The notes: generated by a model from the letters alone, not told the origin. DNA of 64,000 bases from Bacteroidales bacterium (GCA_020438105.1 JAGQVE010000001.1:1-64000), one strand, 5' to 3'. Shown: positions 52,263 through 63,138, counted from the first letter of the stretch. A program made the numbers and translations.

Positions 52263-53129
52263 ATGAAAAACTTTTTTAACACGGTGTTGGGCCTGACCTA
52301 CGATCCCAATACATCCATTGCGGAGGATAAAAAAAAGACCGTAAATCTGGTTATTTACTTTACCAATATCCTGGGGGCATCGGCTTTGCTACTCGCAGCC
52401 GTGGAATCATATCAATGGGGATCGCTGTTTGAGGCTTTTCTTTATTTACTTTTATTTGTCCCCTTTTTATTTAGCCTACTATTTATTAACCGGTTAAGCT
52501 CTGAAGTTAAATCCTATGTCATTATAATCAGTGGAAGCATCATTGCTACTTTGGTAATGTACAATGAAGCTATTTACGGAGCCGCCCAGTTGATTTATCT
52601 CACCATGGTTATTATGGCTACTTTTCTGCTAGGTATCCGGCATGGATTAGTTTTACTGGGAATAAGCCTGCTTATCATTGTTAGTTATTCTATTTTATTT
52701 ACCAATAAAATGATATTGATCAATGATAATATTCTTACCAGTTATCAAGATTGGATAAGCTGGATAGCCGCTATGGTGACCTTTATATTCCTTGGGGTGG
52801 TTTTGTCGGTAGTTTTTCACCGGATGAATAAAAAGCTGGAACAATCGCTTGATATAGCTGAAAAACAATCGCAGGAGGTGAGGCAATCCAACAGGGAACT
52901 GGAAACAATCAAAAATAACCTGGAGCAGTTGGTAAAGGTCAGAACAGTAGAAATTGAGCAGAAAAACAATGAACTTATCAATAACAATGAAGAACTTGAA
53001 CGATTCAACATTCTGTTTGTTGGCAGGGAACACCGTATAAAAGAACTTCGGGATAGAGTTAAGCACCTCAAATCATTGCTCCAAAAGTATGAACACGATG
53101 ACCAAAACTTCGCCCAACGCAGTGAATAA
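52263..53129 (+). CDS. Six-helix membrane / coiled-coil protein, paralogue 3 of 3
   Basis: 288 residues with the same plan: N terminus KNFFNTVLGLTYDPNTSIAEDKKKT (close to paralogue 1), six helices, coiled coil with RTVEIEQKNNELINNNEEL, and ERFNILFVGREHRIKELRDRVKHL. No output domain is attached. The EDKKKT-type motif before the first helix and the VGRExRIKELRD motif at the end are the most conserved parts of all three proteins, hinting that both ends contact common partners. Confidence 0.75.
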   Translation: MKNFFNTVLGLTYDPNTSIAEDKKKTVNLVIYFTNILGASALLLAAVESYQWGSLFEAFLYLLLFVPFLFSLLFINRLSSEVKSYVIIISGSIIATLVMYNEAIYGAAQLIYLTMVIMATFLLGIRHGLVLLGISLLIIVSYSILFTNKMILINDNILTSYQDWISWIAAMVTFIFLGVVLSVVFHRMNKKLEQSLDIAEKQSQEVRQSNRELETIKNNLEQLVKVRTVEIEQKNNELINNNEELERFNILFVGREHRIKELRDRVKHLKSLLQKYEHDDQNFAQRSE

Positions 53130-53151
53130 AAGATACGATGATTAAATAACT

Positions 53152-53159
53152 TATCTTCG
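53152..53159 (+). promoter_or_regulatory. Possible -7 box of the S41 peptidase gene
   Basis: TATCTTCG (one change from TAnnTTTG) lies 26 bases before ATG 53185. Confidence 0.35.
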
Positions 53160-53184
53160 CAGATCATTGCAATTTTATTCATCC

Positions 53185-54645
53185 ATGAAAAGATCACGGA
53201 ATTCATCTATCCCGGTAATTGTATTGGGATTGATTTTTTTTGTTTTCAACAATAACAGTTTCAGTCAGGAAAAAAGCAAGGAGTTTACACAAGCTCAGTT
53301 GTATGACGATATTGCCTCCCTGTTTGAAACCCTTGAGACCATTCATCCCGACCTCTATTTCTACACACCAAAGGACAGCATTGACGTACTTATAGAACAG
53401 GCAAAAGCAAAAATTACGGACCCCATGACGGCACTCGATTTCTGGAAATTAATGGGGCCTGTTGTGGCTAAGCTCGGAGATGGGCACACAGGGCTTTATT
53501 TCCCAAGGAAAAGTTATTACATGTATCTGGATAGCAGCAATGTTATTTTCCCTTTTGAGGTGGTTGTCAGGGATAATAAAGTATTTGTTTCAAAAAACTA
53601 CAGCGCCGATAGTTTGCTTAATCCAAATACGGAAATACTGGAGATCAACGGTATGGCAATGAACTTCCTGTTAAATGAAATACGTAAATATCAGTGGGGC
53701 GAGCGCCAGAGTTTTATTGATTTGAAAACCGGTTTAAATTTTAATACCTATTTATGGATGCTTTACGGAGAATCAACAAATTTTGACCTTCGTTTTGTTT
53801 CTTCAACGAATAATCAAACCTACGTTAAAAATGTACCGGGAATTATTTTCGACAGTTACAGAAGGGCAAAGCAAAAGGATAACACCGAAGACAGGGATTT
53901 TTGGTTTTACCAGGTGGCTGATCAGAAAATCGGGGTAATTGAATTTAACTCTATGCGGCGTGGGGGCGACTTCAAGAATTTCCTCGACTCAACCTTTCGG
54001 GCGATCCAATCCGACAGCATCAGCGACCTGATCATCGACATCCGTAAAAACGGGGGTGGCAATTCATCACTGGTGGTTTCATTGTTCAGTTATTTTAACA
54101 CCAAACCCTACACGCAAGCCACGCAAATGGATGTTAAGATCAGCAGACAGGCACGTAAACAATTCCGCAAAATGATCTTTAAGTGGTACACCTATCCGCT
54201 TTACCCGGTTACCTTGTTTTTTAATGAAACCCGGCCCATTCTCTGGGGGAAAAAGGGAAAAGTGGTGAGTTTTCATGAACAGCCGGAGACTCATAAAATA
54301 CGTGAGCCATTTTTTAATGGAGATGTATATTTGCTTACCAGCCCCAATACCTTTTCCAGTGCCAATATCCTGGCAGCCGTTTTTAAATGTTATGATATGG
54401 GAACCATCATCGGTGAAGAAACTGGCGGTGTAACCATTGCCTTTGGCGACCTGATTTATTTCAGCCTGCCAAATACCGGTTTGCCCGGAATTTGTTCCTA
54501 TAAAAAGTTTTATCACCCCTGCGGAAATCCTGATAACCGGGGCGTTATACCGGATACTGAGGTAATTCCTGATCCGGAAGATTTGAAAGACAACCGCGAT
54601 ACAGTTTTGGAATTTACAATCGAAACGATATTGGAAAAAAGGTAA
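53185..54645 (+). CDS. S41-family (tail-specific) peptidase-like exported protein
   Basis: 486 residues from ATG 53185, with a signal peptide (IPVIVLGLIFFVFNNNSFSQ). The start in use drops six unlikely leading residues. The N-terminal half contains MGPVVAKLGDGHTGLYFP, typical of S41 proteins. The catalytic half has ISDLIIDIRKNGGGNSSLVVSLF and LTSPNTFSSANILAAVFKCYDMGTIIGEETGG with the catalytic Ser in SSAN and the conserved GEETGG loop. No obvious PDZ domain, so it is a compact relative of C-terminal processing proteases. The protein is periplasmic or surface exposed. Its gene is convergent with the BatA-domain gene; only 8 bases separate the stops. Confidence 0.87.
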   Translation: MKRSRNSSIPVIVLGLIFFVFNNNSFSQEKSKEFTQAQLYDDIASLFETLETIHPDLYFYTPKDSIDVLIEQAKAKITDPMTALDFWKLMGPVVAKLGDGHTGLYFPRKSYYMYLDSSNVIFPFEVVVRDNKVFVSKNYSADSLLNPNTEILEINGMAMNFLLNEIRKYQWGERQSFIDLKTGLNFNTYLWMLYGESTNFDLRFVSSTNNQTYVKNVPGIIFDSYRRAKQKDNTEDRDFWFYQVADQKIGVIEFNSMRRGGDFKNFLDSTFRAIQSDSISDLIIDIRKNGGGNSSLVVSLFSYFNTKPYTQATQMDVKISRQARKQFRKMIFKWYTYPLYPVTLFFNETRPILWGKKGKVVSFHEQPETHKIREPFFNGDVYLLTSPNTFSSANILAAVFKCYDMGTIIGEETGGVTIAFGDLIYFSLPNTGLPGICSYKKFYHPCGNPDNRGVIPDTEVIPDPEDLKDNRDTVLEFTIETILEKR

Positions 54646-54653
54646 AAGGCAGG

Positions 54654-56702
54654 CTATTTCAGTAAACGCAGTAAAGTTGACTCCAGCAGCAGGAAAAGCA
54701 AGGCTGCCAGCACAAACCACTTCCACAATTGTTTGCCCTGGCTCAGGTCGGTGAGGGTTTGCACAAAGGGGCGGTTATCATTTTTAAGGATCTGGATATG
54801 AGATAACCCGCTTTCAACAACAAACTTCTCAAGCGCGTCAGCATCTGCAAACCGCATGTCCGACTCAAGCCTGTCGTAATTAAAAGCCAGTCCACGGATT
54901 ATTTCATTGTTATTCAGTAATTCATAAAACCCAGCCTGTTCTGCCTGTCCGTGAGGGTATAACTCAATGCCTGAATTTACTTTACGCTGTTCAGGAATAA
55001 ATTCGTAAGCTCCTTCCTTTTGCCGCACATAAAAAACCTCATCCCCTACCGGCTCAATATGGGTAATTCGTATCATTTCATCCCGTCCGTTTGTGTAATA
55101 CAATGGAGGTGGAGTTATGCTTGAAATGGCTATGTTATAAAGCGTTGGCACAAACAGTGCATGCCTCGGAAACGTACTAAAATCAGCGTTAACGGGAGCC
55201 GCAAACAAATACACTTTACCCTCACCAAAAGGCTGAACATTGAGGAAAATATCACCATTTTCAAGCTCCAGCAACTTATCATGGATCTGCTGCGAAGCCA
55301 CCTGAATAGGATAATGGTTAAAAACTTCAGGTAAGTTGATATTTTCAGGAATTTCATCAAAAACACCACTATAAATTGAATGTTCCAGGTTGATGTGGTT
55401 TATGCCAGCATTCATGGTATCCAATGATTTATATGCTCCGGCAGAAAGCGCTCTTAATAAACTGTTATAACTGTTTAAATCGATGGATTCCCTGGCTGGT
55501 AAAACCACCAGGCTTCCGCCATTTTCCACAAAACGGACAAGCTCCTGCCGCATCCCCGATGAAATTGATTGCAGCTCGTTAAGTAAAATCAGGTTCTTGC
55601 CCGAAAGGGATGCATAATCAACCGACTGCTCCGGAACCACCTGGTAATTAAAAGCTGTATCTGCCGCAAACAATGCATTCAGGTAACGGTTTGCACCATC
55701 ACCGTAAATACAGTATATTTTCACCTTTTGTGAAACAGGAAAAGTAAAATAAAGCTGATCATCAAAAGTAATGGGATAATCGGAAATGCTGACCTGACCG
55801 TACTGAAGACCGGGCTCAGCATTGGTGAAGGTAAGTTCAATTTCCTTTTCGCCACCAGCCCCAATATCAAGACTTGTCACTGCCTTTTGAATACCATTTA
55901 AGGTAAGGCTTACCGGCACGCGTTCGTAATCGCCACCCGAACCATTTTTAAACCGTACATGCAACATGGATGACTGCCTCACTTGCTGCACCGGTGCATC
56001 AAACCAGCACGAATCGATATAAAGGTTATCAGCATTAACAGCCTCCATCTGAACCAGTAAAAAGCGGGTCAGACTATCGGTTTCAGGGATTTTGTTTTTA
56101 AGCATGTTTTGCTGGAAATCAGAAACTATATATGCAGTTTTATTTCCTTTTCCGGCTAATTTGAGTAATTGGTCCTGCCGCTGCATGATCTCATCAAGAG
56201 ACCTGCTGGAAGGCGCAATGGCTACTTCATCAAGGGCATCCAGGAATTCTTCGCGGTTTATGAACCGCTGAGAACTGCTTCCAAATTCATTGGTTAGCAA
56301 TTGAAACCGGTCGGCGTTGCCATATACCGAAGCAATCTCCGCTGCTTTTGACCGTGCTGCGTCCAGCATCGTTCCCTGCTCCGATTCAGCTTCCATACTG
56401 AAGGAGTTATCAAGGTAAATACTCACCAGGTTTTGACTGTCGGGATTGATCAGGTTATTTTCTGCAGGAATAAACGGACGTGCAAATGCCATCACTATCG
56501 CAGCAATAGCCAGCATTCGCATCAGCAAAACCAATAAATGTTTGAATCTGGATTGTTTTTGGGTTTCCTGTTTCAGCTCTTTAATAAAAGCCACATTGGT
56601 GAAATATACCTTTTTAAAACGTCTGAAATTAAACAGGTGGATAATGACCGGAACAGCCACTGCCAACAAACCATACAGAAATCCCGGATTTACAAATTCC
56701 AT
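54654..56702 (-). CDS. BatA-domain membrane protein with VWA-like region
   Basis: 682 residues. The N-terminal double-membrane-helix domain (PGFLYGLLAVAVPVIIHLFNFRRFKKVYFTN, then LLVLLMRMLAIAAIVMAFARPFIP) is the BatA/aerotolerance-type domain. A VWA-like part follows (LVSIYLDNSFSMEAESEQG), then a region with a class I amidotransferase-like fold (LILLNELQSISSGMRQELVRFVENGGSLVVLP) and a final helix WKWFVLAALLFLLLESTLLRLL. Proteins of this plan are widespread in Bacteroidetes and are anchored in the inner membrane with a periplasmic portion; the role is not known. Single gene here, not part of the MoxR/Bat operon. Confidence 0.85.
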   Translation of the reverse strand: MEFVNPGFLYGLLAVAVPVIIHLFNFRRFKKVYFTNVAFIKELKQETQKQSRFKHLLVLLMRMLAIAAIVMAFARPFIPAENNLINPDSQNLVSIYLDNSFSMEAESEQGTMLDAARSKAAEIASVYGNADRFQLLTNEFGSSSQRFINREEFLDALDEVAIAPSSRSLDEIMQRQDQLLKLAGKGNKTAYIVSDFQQNMLKNKIPETDSLTRFLLVQMEAVNADNLYIDSCWFDAPVQQVRQSSMLHVRFKNGSGGDYERVPVSLTLNGIQKAVTSLDIGAGGEKEIELTFTNAEPGLQYGQVSISDYPITFDDQLYFTFPVSQKVKIYCIYGDGANRYLNALFAADTAFNYQVVPEQSVDYASLSGKNLILLNELQSISSGMRQELVRFVENGGSLVVLPARESIDLNSYNSLLRALSAGAYKSLDTMNAGINHINLEHSIYSGVFDEIPENINLPEVFNHYPIQVASQQIHDKLLELENGDIFLNVQPFGEGKVYLFAAPVNADFSTFPRHALFVPTLYNIAISSITPPPLYYTNGRDEMIRITHIEPVGDEVFYVRQKEGAYEFIPEQRKVNSGIELYPHGQAEQAGFYELLNNNEIIRGLAFNYDRLESDMRFADADALEKFVVESGLSHIQILKNDNRPFVQTLTDLSQGKQLWKWFVLAALLFLLLESTLLRLLK

Positions 56703-57034
56703 GAAAAAACCCTTTGATTAAATCGCTGTAAAAGTACGATAAAAGGTTGAACGGATTTGACAGGGGAATATTTTGAACCGGATGAGCATAAATAACTCTT
56801 TGCTGTAGAGAAGCTCAGGAAACAGGATTTGCAAAAATGAAAATATAAAGGAAAAGGCCCCCCAAAAAAGGAGAGGCCCGATTTATGAATAACCTAAATA
56901 TCCTCAAATTTATCACCAGCAGCTAATAGCCAGAAGCCAGCAACCCCGTCTGACAGAAGTCATCCGGGCAAGCAGCAACCAGTAGCCAGTCACGATAGCT
57001 ATCGGGACCAGCAGCCAGCACCAAGCAACCAGCC
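56703..57034. repeat. Heptamer array of a third kind (GCTGGYT on minus strand) abutting the gdhA stop
   Basis: From about 56915 to 57034 the plus strand repeats CAGCAAC/CAGAAGC/CAGCAGC-type units with a mainly 7-base step (for example AGCCAGA, AGCCAGC around 56928-56941). It is interrupted by a CGTCTGACAG segment and by the palindrome CGATAGCTATCG around 56993-57004. It ends at the stop codon of gdhA (57035). A GGCC-flanked GC stretch near 56858-56878 may be a weak terminator. No gene lies in the gap. Confidence 0.65.
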
Positions 57035-58384
<1,350 letters not shown>

Positions 58385-58405
58385 TTAATTGTTAGCTTCT
58401 TATAA

Positions 58406-58423
58406 CTGTTATTCAAATAACAG
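58406..58423 (-). promoter_or_regulatory. Hairpin in the gdhA upstream region
   Basis: CTGTTAT and ATAACAG enclose TCAA, about 34-51 bases upstream of the gdhA start. It could be an operator dyad or a leader hairpin. Confidence 0.35.
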
Positions 58424-58572
58424 CTCCTTTAAATGAGCGGCAAAAGTCTATTTATTAAATGATAATTCCAAATAAAATTAAATAAAAAAATTAAATGCTT
58501 TTATGCTCCAGTTTTTATGGTGAAAATCATTGAATTTCAACGAAATTAGCGATATGATTTCCGCGGTAATTC

Positions 58573-58580
58573 TATCTTTG
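58573..58580 (+). promoter_or_regulatory. -7 box of the rlmB operon
   Basis: Perfect TATCTTTG, 17 bases before the GTG start at 58597, giving a very short leader. Confidence 0.6.
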
Positions 58581-58596
58581 CAAAAAATATCAAATC

Positions 58597-59349
58597 GTGG
58601 CAGACAAAAATACAATAATATACGGATTCCAACCGGTTATGGAAGCGATTGATGCAGGTCGTGAAATTGAAAAATTATTTTTGCTTAGCAATTTGCATCC
58701 GGGCAAGTTAAGAGATCTGAAAAAGGCAGCAACCATCCTGAAAATTCCCTTTCAGTTTGTACCCAAAGAAAAACTCAATCGCCTGACCCGGCAGAACCAT
58801 CAGGGCGTAGTGGCTTTTGTATCACCCATTGAATATGGAAAGATTGATAATATTGTTCCGGGGTTGTATGAGGCCGGCAAAGTGCCATTTTTGCTCATTC
58901 TTGATAAAGTAACCGACGTAAGGAACCTGGGTTCCATCGCCAGAACGGCGGAGTGCGCTGGCGTACAAGCCATCATTTTGCCCTCTCATGGCTCAGCCAT
59001 GATCAATGCTGATGCCATTAAAACCTCAGCAGGCGCCTTGAACAAACTGGATGTCTGCCGTGTACCGAATTTAAAGGAAACCATCGCATACCTGAAGGAG
59101 AGCGGAATTAAAGTGGTGGCAGCATCCGAAAAAGCACAGAAATCGGTGTATCAAACCGATTTTAAAAAGCCGGTTGCTGTGATCATGGGATCGGAGGAAA
59201 AAGGAGTTTCGGAGGCATACCTTGAACTTTGCAACGAAATAGTTAGCATTCCCATGCTGGGCGAAACTCAATCATTAAATGTATCGGTAGCAACGGGTAT
59301 CATTCTTTTTGAGGGTGTAAAACAAAGGGTATCTGAAAACAATGCATAA
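58597..59349 (+). CDS. rlmB: 23S rRNA (guanosine-2'-O-)-methyltransferase RlmB
   Basis: 250 residues from a GTG start. SPOUT-class methyltransferase of the TrmH/SpoU family. An N-terminal substrate-binding domain (IYGFQPVMEAIDAGREIEKLFL) leads to the knot domain: motif 1 LDKVTDVRNLGSIARTAECAG with its Arg, then IKTSAGALNKL, and the final VIMGSEEKGVSEAYLE and IPMLGETQSLNVSVATGI. It methylates the 2'-hydroxyl of G2251 in the 23S rRNA P-loop in characterised relatives. The stop overlaps the start of the next gene by 8 bases, heading a cluster of five small genes. Confidence 0.9.
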   Translation: MADKNTIIYGFQPVMEAIDAGREIEKLFLLSNLHPGKLRDLKKAATILKIPFQFVPKEKLNRLTRQNHQGVVAFVSPIEYGKIDNIVPGLYEAGKVPFLLILDKVTDVRNLGSIARTAECAGVQAIILPSHGSAMINADAIKTSAGALNKLDVCRVPNLKETIAYLKESGIKVVAASEKAQKSVYQTDFKKPVAVIMGSEEKGVSEAYLELCNEIVSIPMLGETQSLNVSVATGIILFEGVKQRVSENNA

Positions 59350-60007
59350 TATATTTAAATCGTACCGGATTGTATTATTAATCTCGAGCATCCTGATTTT
59401 TGCTGCATGCAACCGCTCTGAAAAAACCTATTTTGAAGACGGAACGCTCAAATCGGAGATACAAAAATCGGGTGGCCATTATAACGGAACTGCTACCTGG
59501 TATTATTCCAACGGGATTAAGCAGCATGAGGTAAATTACGTAAACGACACCCTTCAGGGAGCTTCAACCCGCTGGTACAACAATGGTAAAATGCATTCCA
59601 TGGAGCATTTTAAAAACAATCATCTGCATGGCAAATCGGAAACCTACGACATGAATGGCAAGAAGCTTTCCGAGCAAAATTACCATCTCGACACCCTTGA
59701 TGGTCCATACATAGAATTTTATACCAGCGGACAACCCAAGATTGAGGGTCAGTATAAAATGGGCAACTTTGATGGCCGCTGGATTTACTATGAAGATGAC
59801 GGCTACATTATAGGTATTGGGGAATTTGACAATGGCAGTGGCAAACAGCGCGGATGGTACCGAAATGGCACCTTAAAACAGGAAGTGAGTTACAAAGACA
59901 ATTTGAAAAACGGCCGGGAAATATTATACAATGCCGATGGTACTATTGCTCGAATTGTAACATACCAGGATGATGAAGTTATTTCAACAGAAGAAATAAA
60001 TCCCTGA
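59342..60007 (+). CDS. MORN-repeat lipoprotein (YwqK-like)
   Basis: 221 residues with a lipoprotein signal (RIVLLISSILIFAAC). The mature protein is made of about seven MORN_2-type repeats of 20-24 residues (YFEDGTLKSEIQKSGGHYNG, WYYSNGIKQHEVNYVNDTLQG, WYNNGKMHSMEHFKNNHLHG), forming an elongated beta-hairpin structure. Database names call such proteins YwqK-family antitoxins, but there is no toxin gene here and the lipoprotein signal points to an envelope role. It is translationally coupled to rlmB. Confidence 0.88.
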   Translation: MHNIFKSYRIVLLISSILIFAACNRSEKTYFEDGTLKSEIQKSGGHYNGTATWYYSNGIKQHEVNYVNDTLQGASTRWYNNGKMHSMEHFKNNHLHGKSETYDMNGKKLSEQNYHLDTLDGPYIEFYTSGQPKIEGQYKMGNFDGRWIYYEDDGYIIGIGEFDNGSGKQRGWYRNGTLKQEVSYKDNLKNGREILYNADGTIARIVTYQDDEVISTEEINP

Positions 60008-60009
60008 TC

Positions 60010-60540
60010 ATGCGCATTTACCTCCTTGGATTTATGGGAAGCGGCAAAACAACCATCGGTCAGCAACTGGCCCGAAGACTGGGTTATGCATTTGAAGACC
60101 TCGATGATCTGATCGAAAGAAAATATAAAACGTCCATCCCGCTGATTTTTGAGAAATATGATGAACAGGCATTCCGAAACCTGGAAACCGAGGTACTTCA
60201 TCTGACTGCCGGGTTTGAAAATGCCGTTGTCGCTACTGGGGGAGGAACGCCCTGCTATTTTAACAACATGGAATGGATGAATAAAAATGGCCTGACTATT
60301 TATTTAAAAATGCATGCCGGATCACTTACCCGGCGTATTATTAATGCCAAAAAAGTGAGGCCGCTCATCCGGTCCAAATCGCCGGAAGAGGTTTTGCATT
60401 TTGTGGAATTGAAACTTGGCGAGCGGGAATCGTTTTATGAACAGGCGCACATTGTGATCCACGGTGAGGTGGTGGATATGGACGAAATTGCCCGTAGCAT
60501 TGATCAATATCAAAAATTGAACAACCATGGATACCTATAA
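60010..60540 (+). CDS. aroK: Shikimate kinase
   Basis: 176 residues. Walker A GFMGSGKTTIGQQLA, shikimate-binding LDDLIERKY with the conserved Asp, FRNLETEVL with the conserved Arg/Glu, and VVATGGGTPCYFNN. It phosphorylates shikimate on the way to chorismate and the aromatic amino acids. The lid region has RPLIRSKSPEEV. The start lies two bases after the previous stop, and its end overlaps the next gene by 14 bases, so it is in the same operon as rlmB. Confidence 0.95.
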   Translation: MRIYLLGFMGSGKTTIGQQLARRLGYAFEDLDDLIERKYKTSIPLIFEKYDEQAFRNLETEVLHLTAGFENAVVATGGGTPCYFNNMEWMNKNGLTIYLKMHAGSLTRRIINAKKVRPLIRSKSPEEVLHFVELKLGERESFYEQAHIVIHGEVVDMDEIARSIDQYQKLNNHGYL

Positions 60541-61156
60541 AGATGTATTTGAAAAGTTAAGGGCCCGTGAAGATCAAAAAATCCTCATCATCAATGCGCC
60601 AAAGAAGTATATTGAAACTACAAAAACCGCATTTACGAATGTTTCGGATAGTGCCGAAAGTGAAATTAAATTTGATTTTATCCAGTTATTTGCTTGCGAC
60701 AAAACTGAGCTTAACACCCAATTACCACCACTTGTAAAAAAGCTTCAGCAGGACGGTTTACTTTGGGTTTGTTATCCAAAAAAGAGTTCAGGGATCAACA
60801 GCAACCTGGTCAAAAATGAAAGTTGGGATGTTCTTAAAATAATCAACTTCCGGCCTGTGACTGCCATTTCGGTTGATGCCACCTGGACGGCATTGCGCCT
60901 TAAACCTTTGGCAGATGTACAACCCAAAAAGAAAGTTAACACAGCATTTATTAACCATGAGATGCGCATTGTTATCGCTCCCGAGGATTTGCAGATGGCT
61001 CTGGATAAAGCCGGATTATCAAATATTTTTAACAAAATGGCCTTCACACATCAACGCGAATATGTAGAGGCCATTGAAGAGGCTAAAAAGCCGGAAACAA
61101 GGGAGAAGCGAATCGCTAAAACCATTGAATTGCTCAAACAAAAAAAGAACCTATGA
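60527..61156 (+). CDS. Two-part cytoplasmic protein with YdeI/OmdA-like C terminus
   Basis: 209 residues. The first 120 residues ([51 protein letters not shown]) resemble DUF3052-like domains. The C terminus ([40 protein letters not shown]) is the YdeI/OmpD-associated domain, which carries the pattern of a small helical tail with 'EYVxxIxxAKKPETRxxRI'. Function unknown. It overlaps both neighbours (aroK and yjbQ), so is co-translated with them. Confidence 0.78.
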   Translation: MDTYKDVFEKLRAREDQKILIINAPKKYIETTKTAFTNVSDSAESEIKFDFIQLFACDKTELNTQLPPLVKKLQQDGLLWVCYPKKSSGINSNLVKNESWDVLKIINFRPVTAISVDATWTALRLKPLADVQPKKKVNTAFINHEMRIVIAPEDLQMALDKAGLSNIFNKMAFTHQREYVEAIEEAKKPETREKRIAKTIELLKQKKNL

Positions 61157-61569
61157 AATCATATCGAAAAGAACTCTGGTTTAACACGCCAACTCGGAGG
61201 CAACTGGTTAACATCACATCTGAGATTGAAGCCTGCGTCGCTGAAAGTGGAATAAGGGAAGGCCTGGTGCTGGTAAATGCCATGCACATCACCAGCTCCG
61301 TTTTTATCAATGACGATGAAAGCGGCTTGCACCATGATTATGAAGTATGGCTGGAAAAACTGGCCCCTGAAAAGCCCTATTCACAATATAAGCACAATGG
61401 GTATGAAGACAATGCCGATGCCCACCTCAAACGAACGGTGATGGGCCGCGAAGTGGTTGTTGCCATTACAAACGGACAATTGGATTTTGGCCCCTGGGAG
61501 CAAATCTTCTATGGTGAATTCGATGGCAAACGCCGGAAAAGGGCTTTGGTAAAGATTATTGGGGAATAA
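61153..61569 (+). CDS. YjbQ-family protein (UPF0047)
   Basis: 138 residues, a full-length member of the secondary thiamine-phosphate synthase/UPF0047 family. The conserved run is [23 protein letters not shown], followed by the [22 protein letters not shown] segment with His residues for metal, and [28 protein letters not shown] at the end. E. coli YjbQ has weak thiamine-phosphate synthase activity, but the natural role is uncertain. It overlaps the previous gene by four bases and is the last gene of the rlmB-aroK cluster, convergent with rlmD. Confidence 0.92.
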   Translation: MKSYRKELWFNTPTRRQLVNITSEIEACVAESGIREGLVLVNAMHITSSVFINDDESGLHHDYEVWLEKLAPEKPYSQYKHNGYEDNADAHLKRTVMGREVVVAITNGQLDFGPWEQIFYGEFDGKRRKRALVKIIGE

Positions 61570-61575
61570 CCCTGT

Positions 61576-62985
61576 TTACTTCCTAACCAGCTTCATCACA
61601 TTTTCAACGTGCTGCGTATGTGGAAACATATCTACCGGTTGCACGGCTTCAACGCGGTATTTTTCTGCCAGAATAGCCACATCACGCGCCTGGGTAGCGG
61701 GATTACAACTCACATACACCACCTTTTCAGGTTCCATGGCTAAAATCTGCCGAACCACGTTTTCATGCATACCAGCCCGGGGCGGATCGGTGATCACCAC
61801 ATCCGGGCGGCCATTGATTTCTATAAAATCCTCATTAAGCACTTTGGCCAGGTCGCCGGCATAAAATGCGGTGTTTTCGATGTCGTTGAGCCGGGCGTTT
61901 TCATAAGCATCTTCAATGGCAGCTTCCACATACTCAACACCCACCACTTTTTTAGCTTGTTTAGCAACAAAATTGGCAATGGTGCCGGTTCCGGTGTAAA
62001 GGTCATAAACCAGTTCGTCGCCTTTTAAATCAGCAAACTCACGGGCTACCTTGTAAAGCTCAAATGCCTGTTTGGGATTGGTTTGATAAAATGAAACCGG
62101 TCCGATCTTAAATTTCAATCCCTCCATCTCCTCCATAATATAAGGATTGCCTTTGTAAAGATGAACTTCAAGGTCGGAGATGATATCATTGGTTTTGCCG
62201 TTGATCACATACATCAATGAAGTAATGGCGGGGAACTTTTCTGCCAGCATATCCAGAATACCGGAGATAGCTGCCTGGTCGTTGTCACGAACCACCAGGA
62301 TCACCATCAGTTGGCCGGTTGTAGTATTACGGATCAACAGATTTCGAAGAAGGCCGGTCCAGTTTTTCACATCGTAATAATCCAGTTTATGTTCGTCGGC
62401 ATAAGCTTTTACGGCAAGGCGAATATCGTTGGAAGGATCGGCCTGCAGATAACAATTGTGAATATCCAGCACCCGGTCGTGCATGCCTGGAATATGAAAT
62501 CCGAGGCCATTCATATTGAGGCTGTCAAAATCGAGATCACGGCTGAAATCTGTGATCCACCTGCGGTTTAAAAATGTATATTCCAGCTTGTTACGATAAA
62601 AGAATATCTCCCTGGATGCAAGGATAGGCCTTACTCCATGCAGTTCAAGTTTACCAATACGTTTTAAACTTTCAAGCACCTGCTTTTCTTTGTAAAAAAG
62701 CTGGTGTTTATAATCCATATTTTGCCACTTACATCCCCCGCAAACTCCGAAATGCTCACATCGGGGCTCCACACGTTTATCCGAATATTGATGGATTTTA
62801 CCGGCTACTCCCTCAAAATAAGATTTACGTCTTCTGTTTACAAAAATATCCACCACATCGCCGGGCACCACAAAAGGTACAAATACTACCTTATCCTCTA
62901 CCCTGCCAACCGATTTCCCTTCAGCACCCGCATCGATGATCTCCACCTTTTCAAGCGTAAACTTTTTGTTTTTCTTCCTCGCCAT
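61576..62985 (-). CDS. rlmD: 23S rRNA (uracil-5-)-methyltransferase RlmD-type
   Basis: 469 residues from ATG 62985; a longer frame starts at a TTG inside the promoter box. A TRAM domain (residues 10-60, EIIDAGAEGKSVGRVEDKVVFVPFVVPGD) is followed by cysteines of an Fe-S cluster (RCEHFGVCGGCKWQNM). The SAM-binding part has LVYDLYTGTGTIANFVA, FYQTNPKQAFELY and the catalytic Cys in VVYVSCNPATQARDV, with the final proline-rich FPHTQHVENVMKL. It methylates C5 of a uracil in 23S rRNA; the RumA/RlmCD type is the alternative name. Convergent with yjbQ. Confidence 0.93.
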   Translation of the reverse strand: MARKKNKKFTLEKVEIIDAGAEGKSVGRVEDKVVFVPFVVPGDVVDIFVNRRRKSYFEGVAGKIHQYSDKRVEPRCEHFGVCGGCKWQNMDYKHQLFYKEKQVLESLKRIGKLELHGVRPILASREIFFYRNKLEYTFLNRRWITDFSRDLDFDSLNMNGLGFHIPGMHDRVLDIHNCYLQADPSNDIRLAVKAYADEHKLDYYDVKNWTGLLRNLLIRNTTTGQLMVILVVRDNDQAAISGILDMLAEKFPAITSLMYVINGKTNDIISDLEVHLYKGNPYIMEEMEGLKFKIGPVSFYQTNPKQAFELYKVAREFADLKGDELVYDLYTGTGTIANFVAKQAKKVVGVEYVEAAIEDAYENARLNDIENTAFYAGDLAKVLNEDFIEINGRPDVVITDPPRAGMHENVVRQILAMEPEKVVYVSCNPATQARDVAILAEKYRVEAVQPVDMFPHTQHVENVMKLVRK

Positions 62986-63000
62986 ACCAAGTTTTTTTTG

Positions 63001-63008
63001 CAAAGGTA
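63001..63008 (-). promoter_or_regulatory. -7 box of rlmD
   Basis: TACCTTTG on the minus strand, 15 bases before ATG 62985. Heptamers of the GTTCGAA kind begin 13 bases upstream. Confidence 0.6.
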
Positions 63009-63020
63009 AAACTATTGTTA

Positions 63021-63138
63021 GTTCGAAGTGCGAAGTTTGAAACCTGCCTGCCGGGCAGACAGGTTTGAAGTTCGAAGTCCCGGACTACTTTCTCTTAGTC
63101 GTAGTGCACTGAGCCAGTCTGCCGATCCAGGCAGGTAA
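63021..63138. repeat. Heptamer array (GTTCGAA) with hairpin inserts
   Basis: GTTCGAA, GTGCGAA, GTTTGAA (63021-63041), then an insert with the inverted repeat CCTGCCTGCC...GGCAGACAGG, then GTTTGAA, GTTCGAA, GTCCCGG (63063-63083). From about 63100 to 63138 a hairpin module (GTGCACTGAGCCAGTCTGCC...) is the reverse orientation of the module at 4007-4054. It lies between rlmD and a DUF2752 gene. Confidence 0.8.

Noticed and set aside
59342..60007. Antitoxin of a toxin-antitoxin pair (YwqK name)
   Set aside because: No toxin gene is adjacent, it has a lipoprotein signal, and it lies in an rRNA methylase/shikimate kinase operon.
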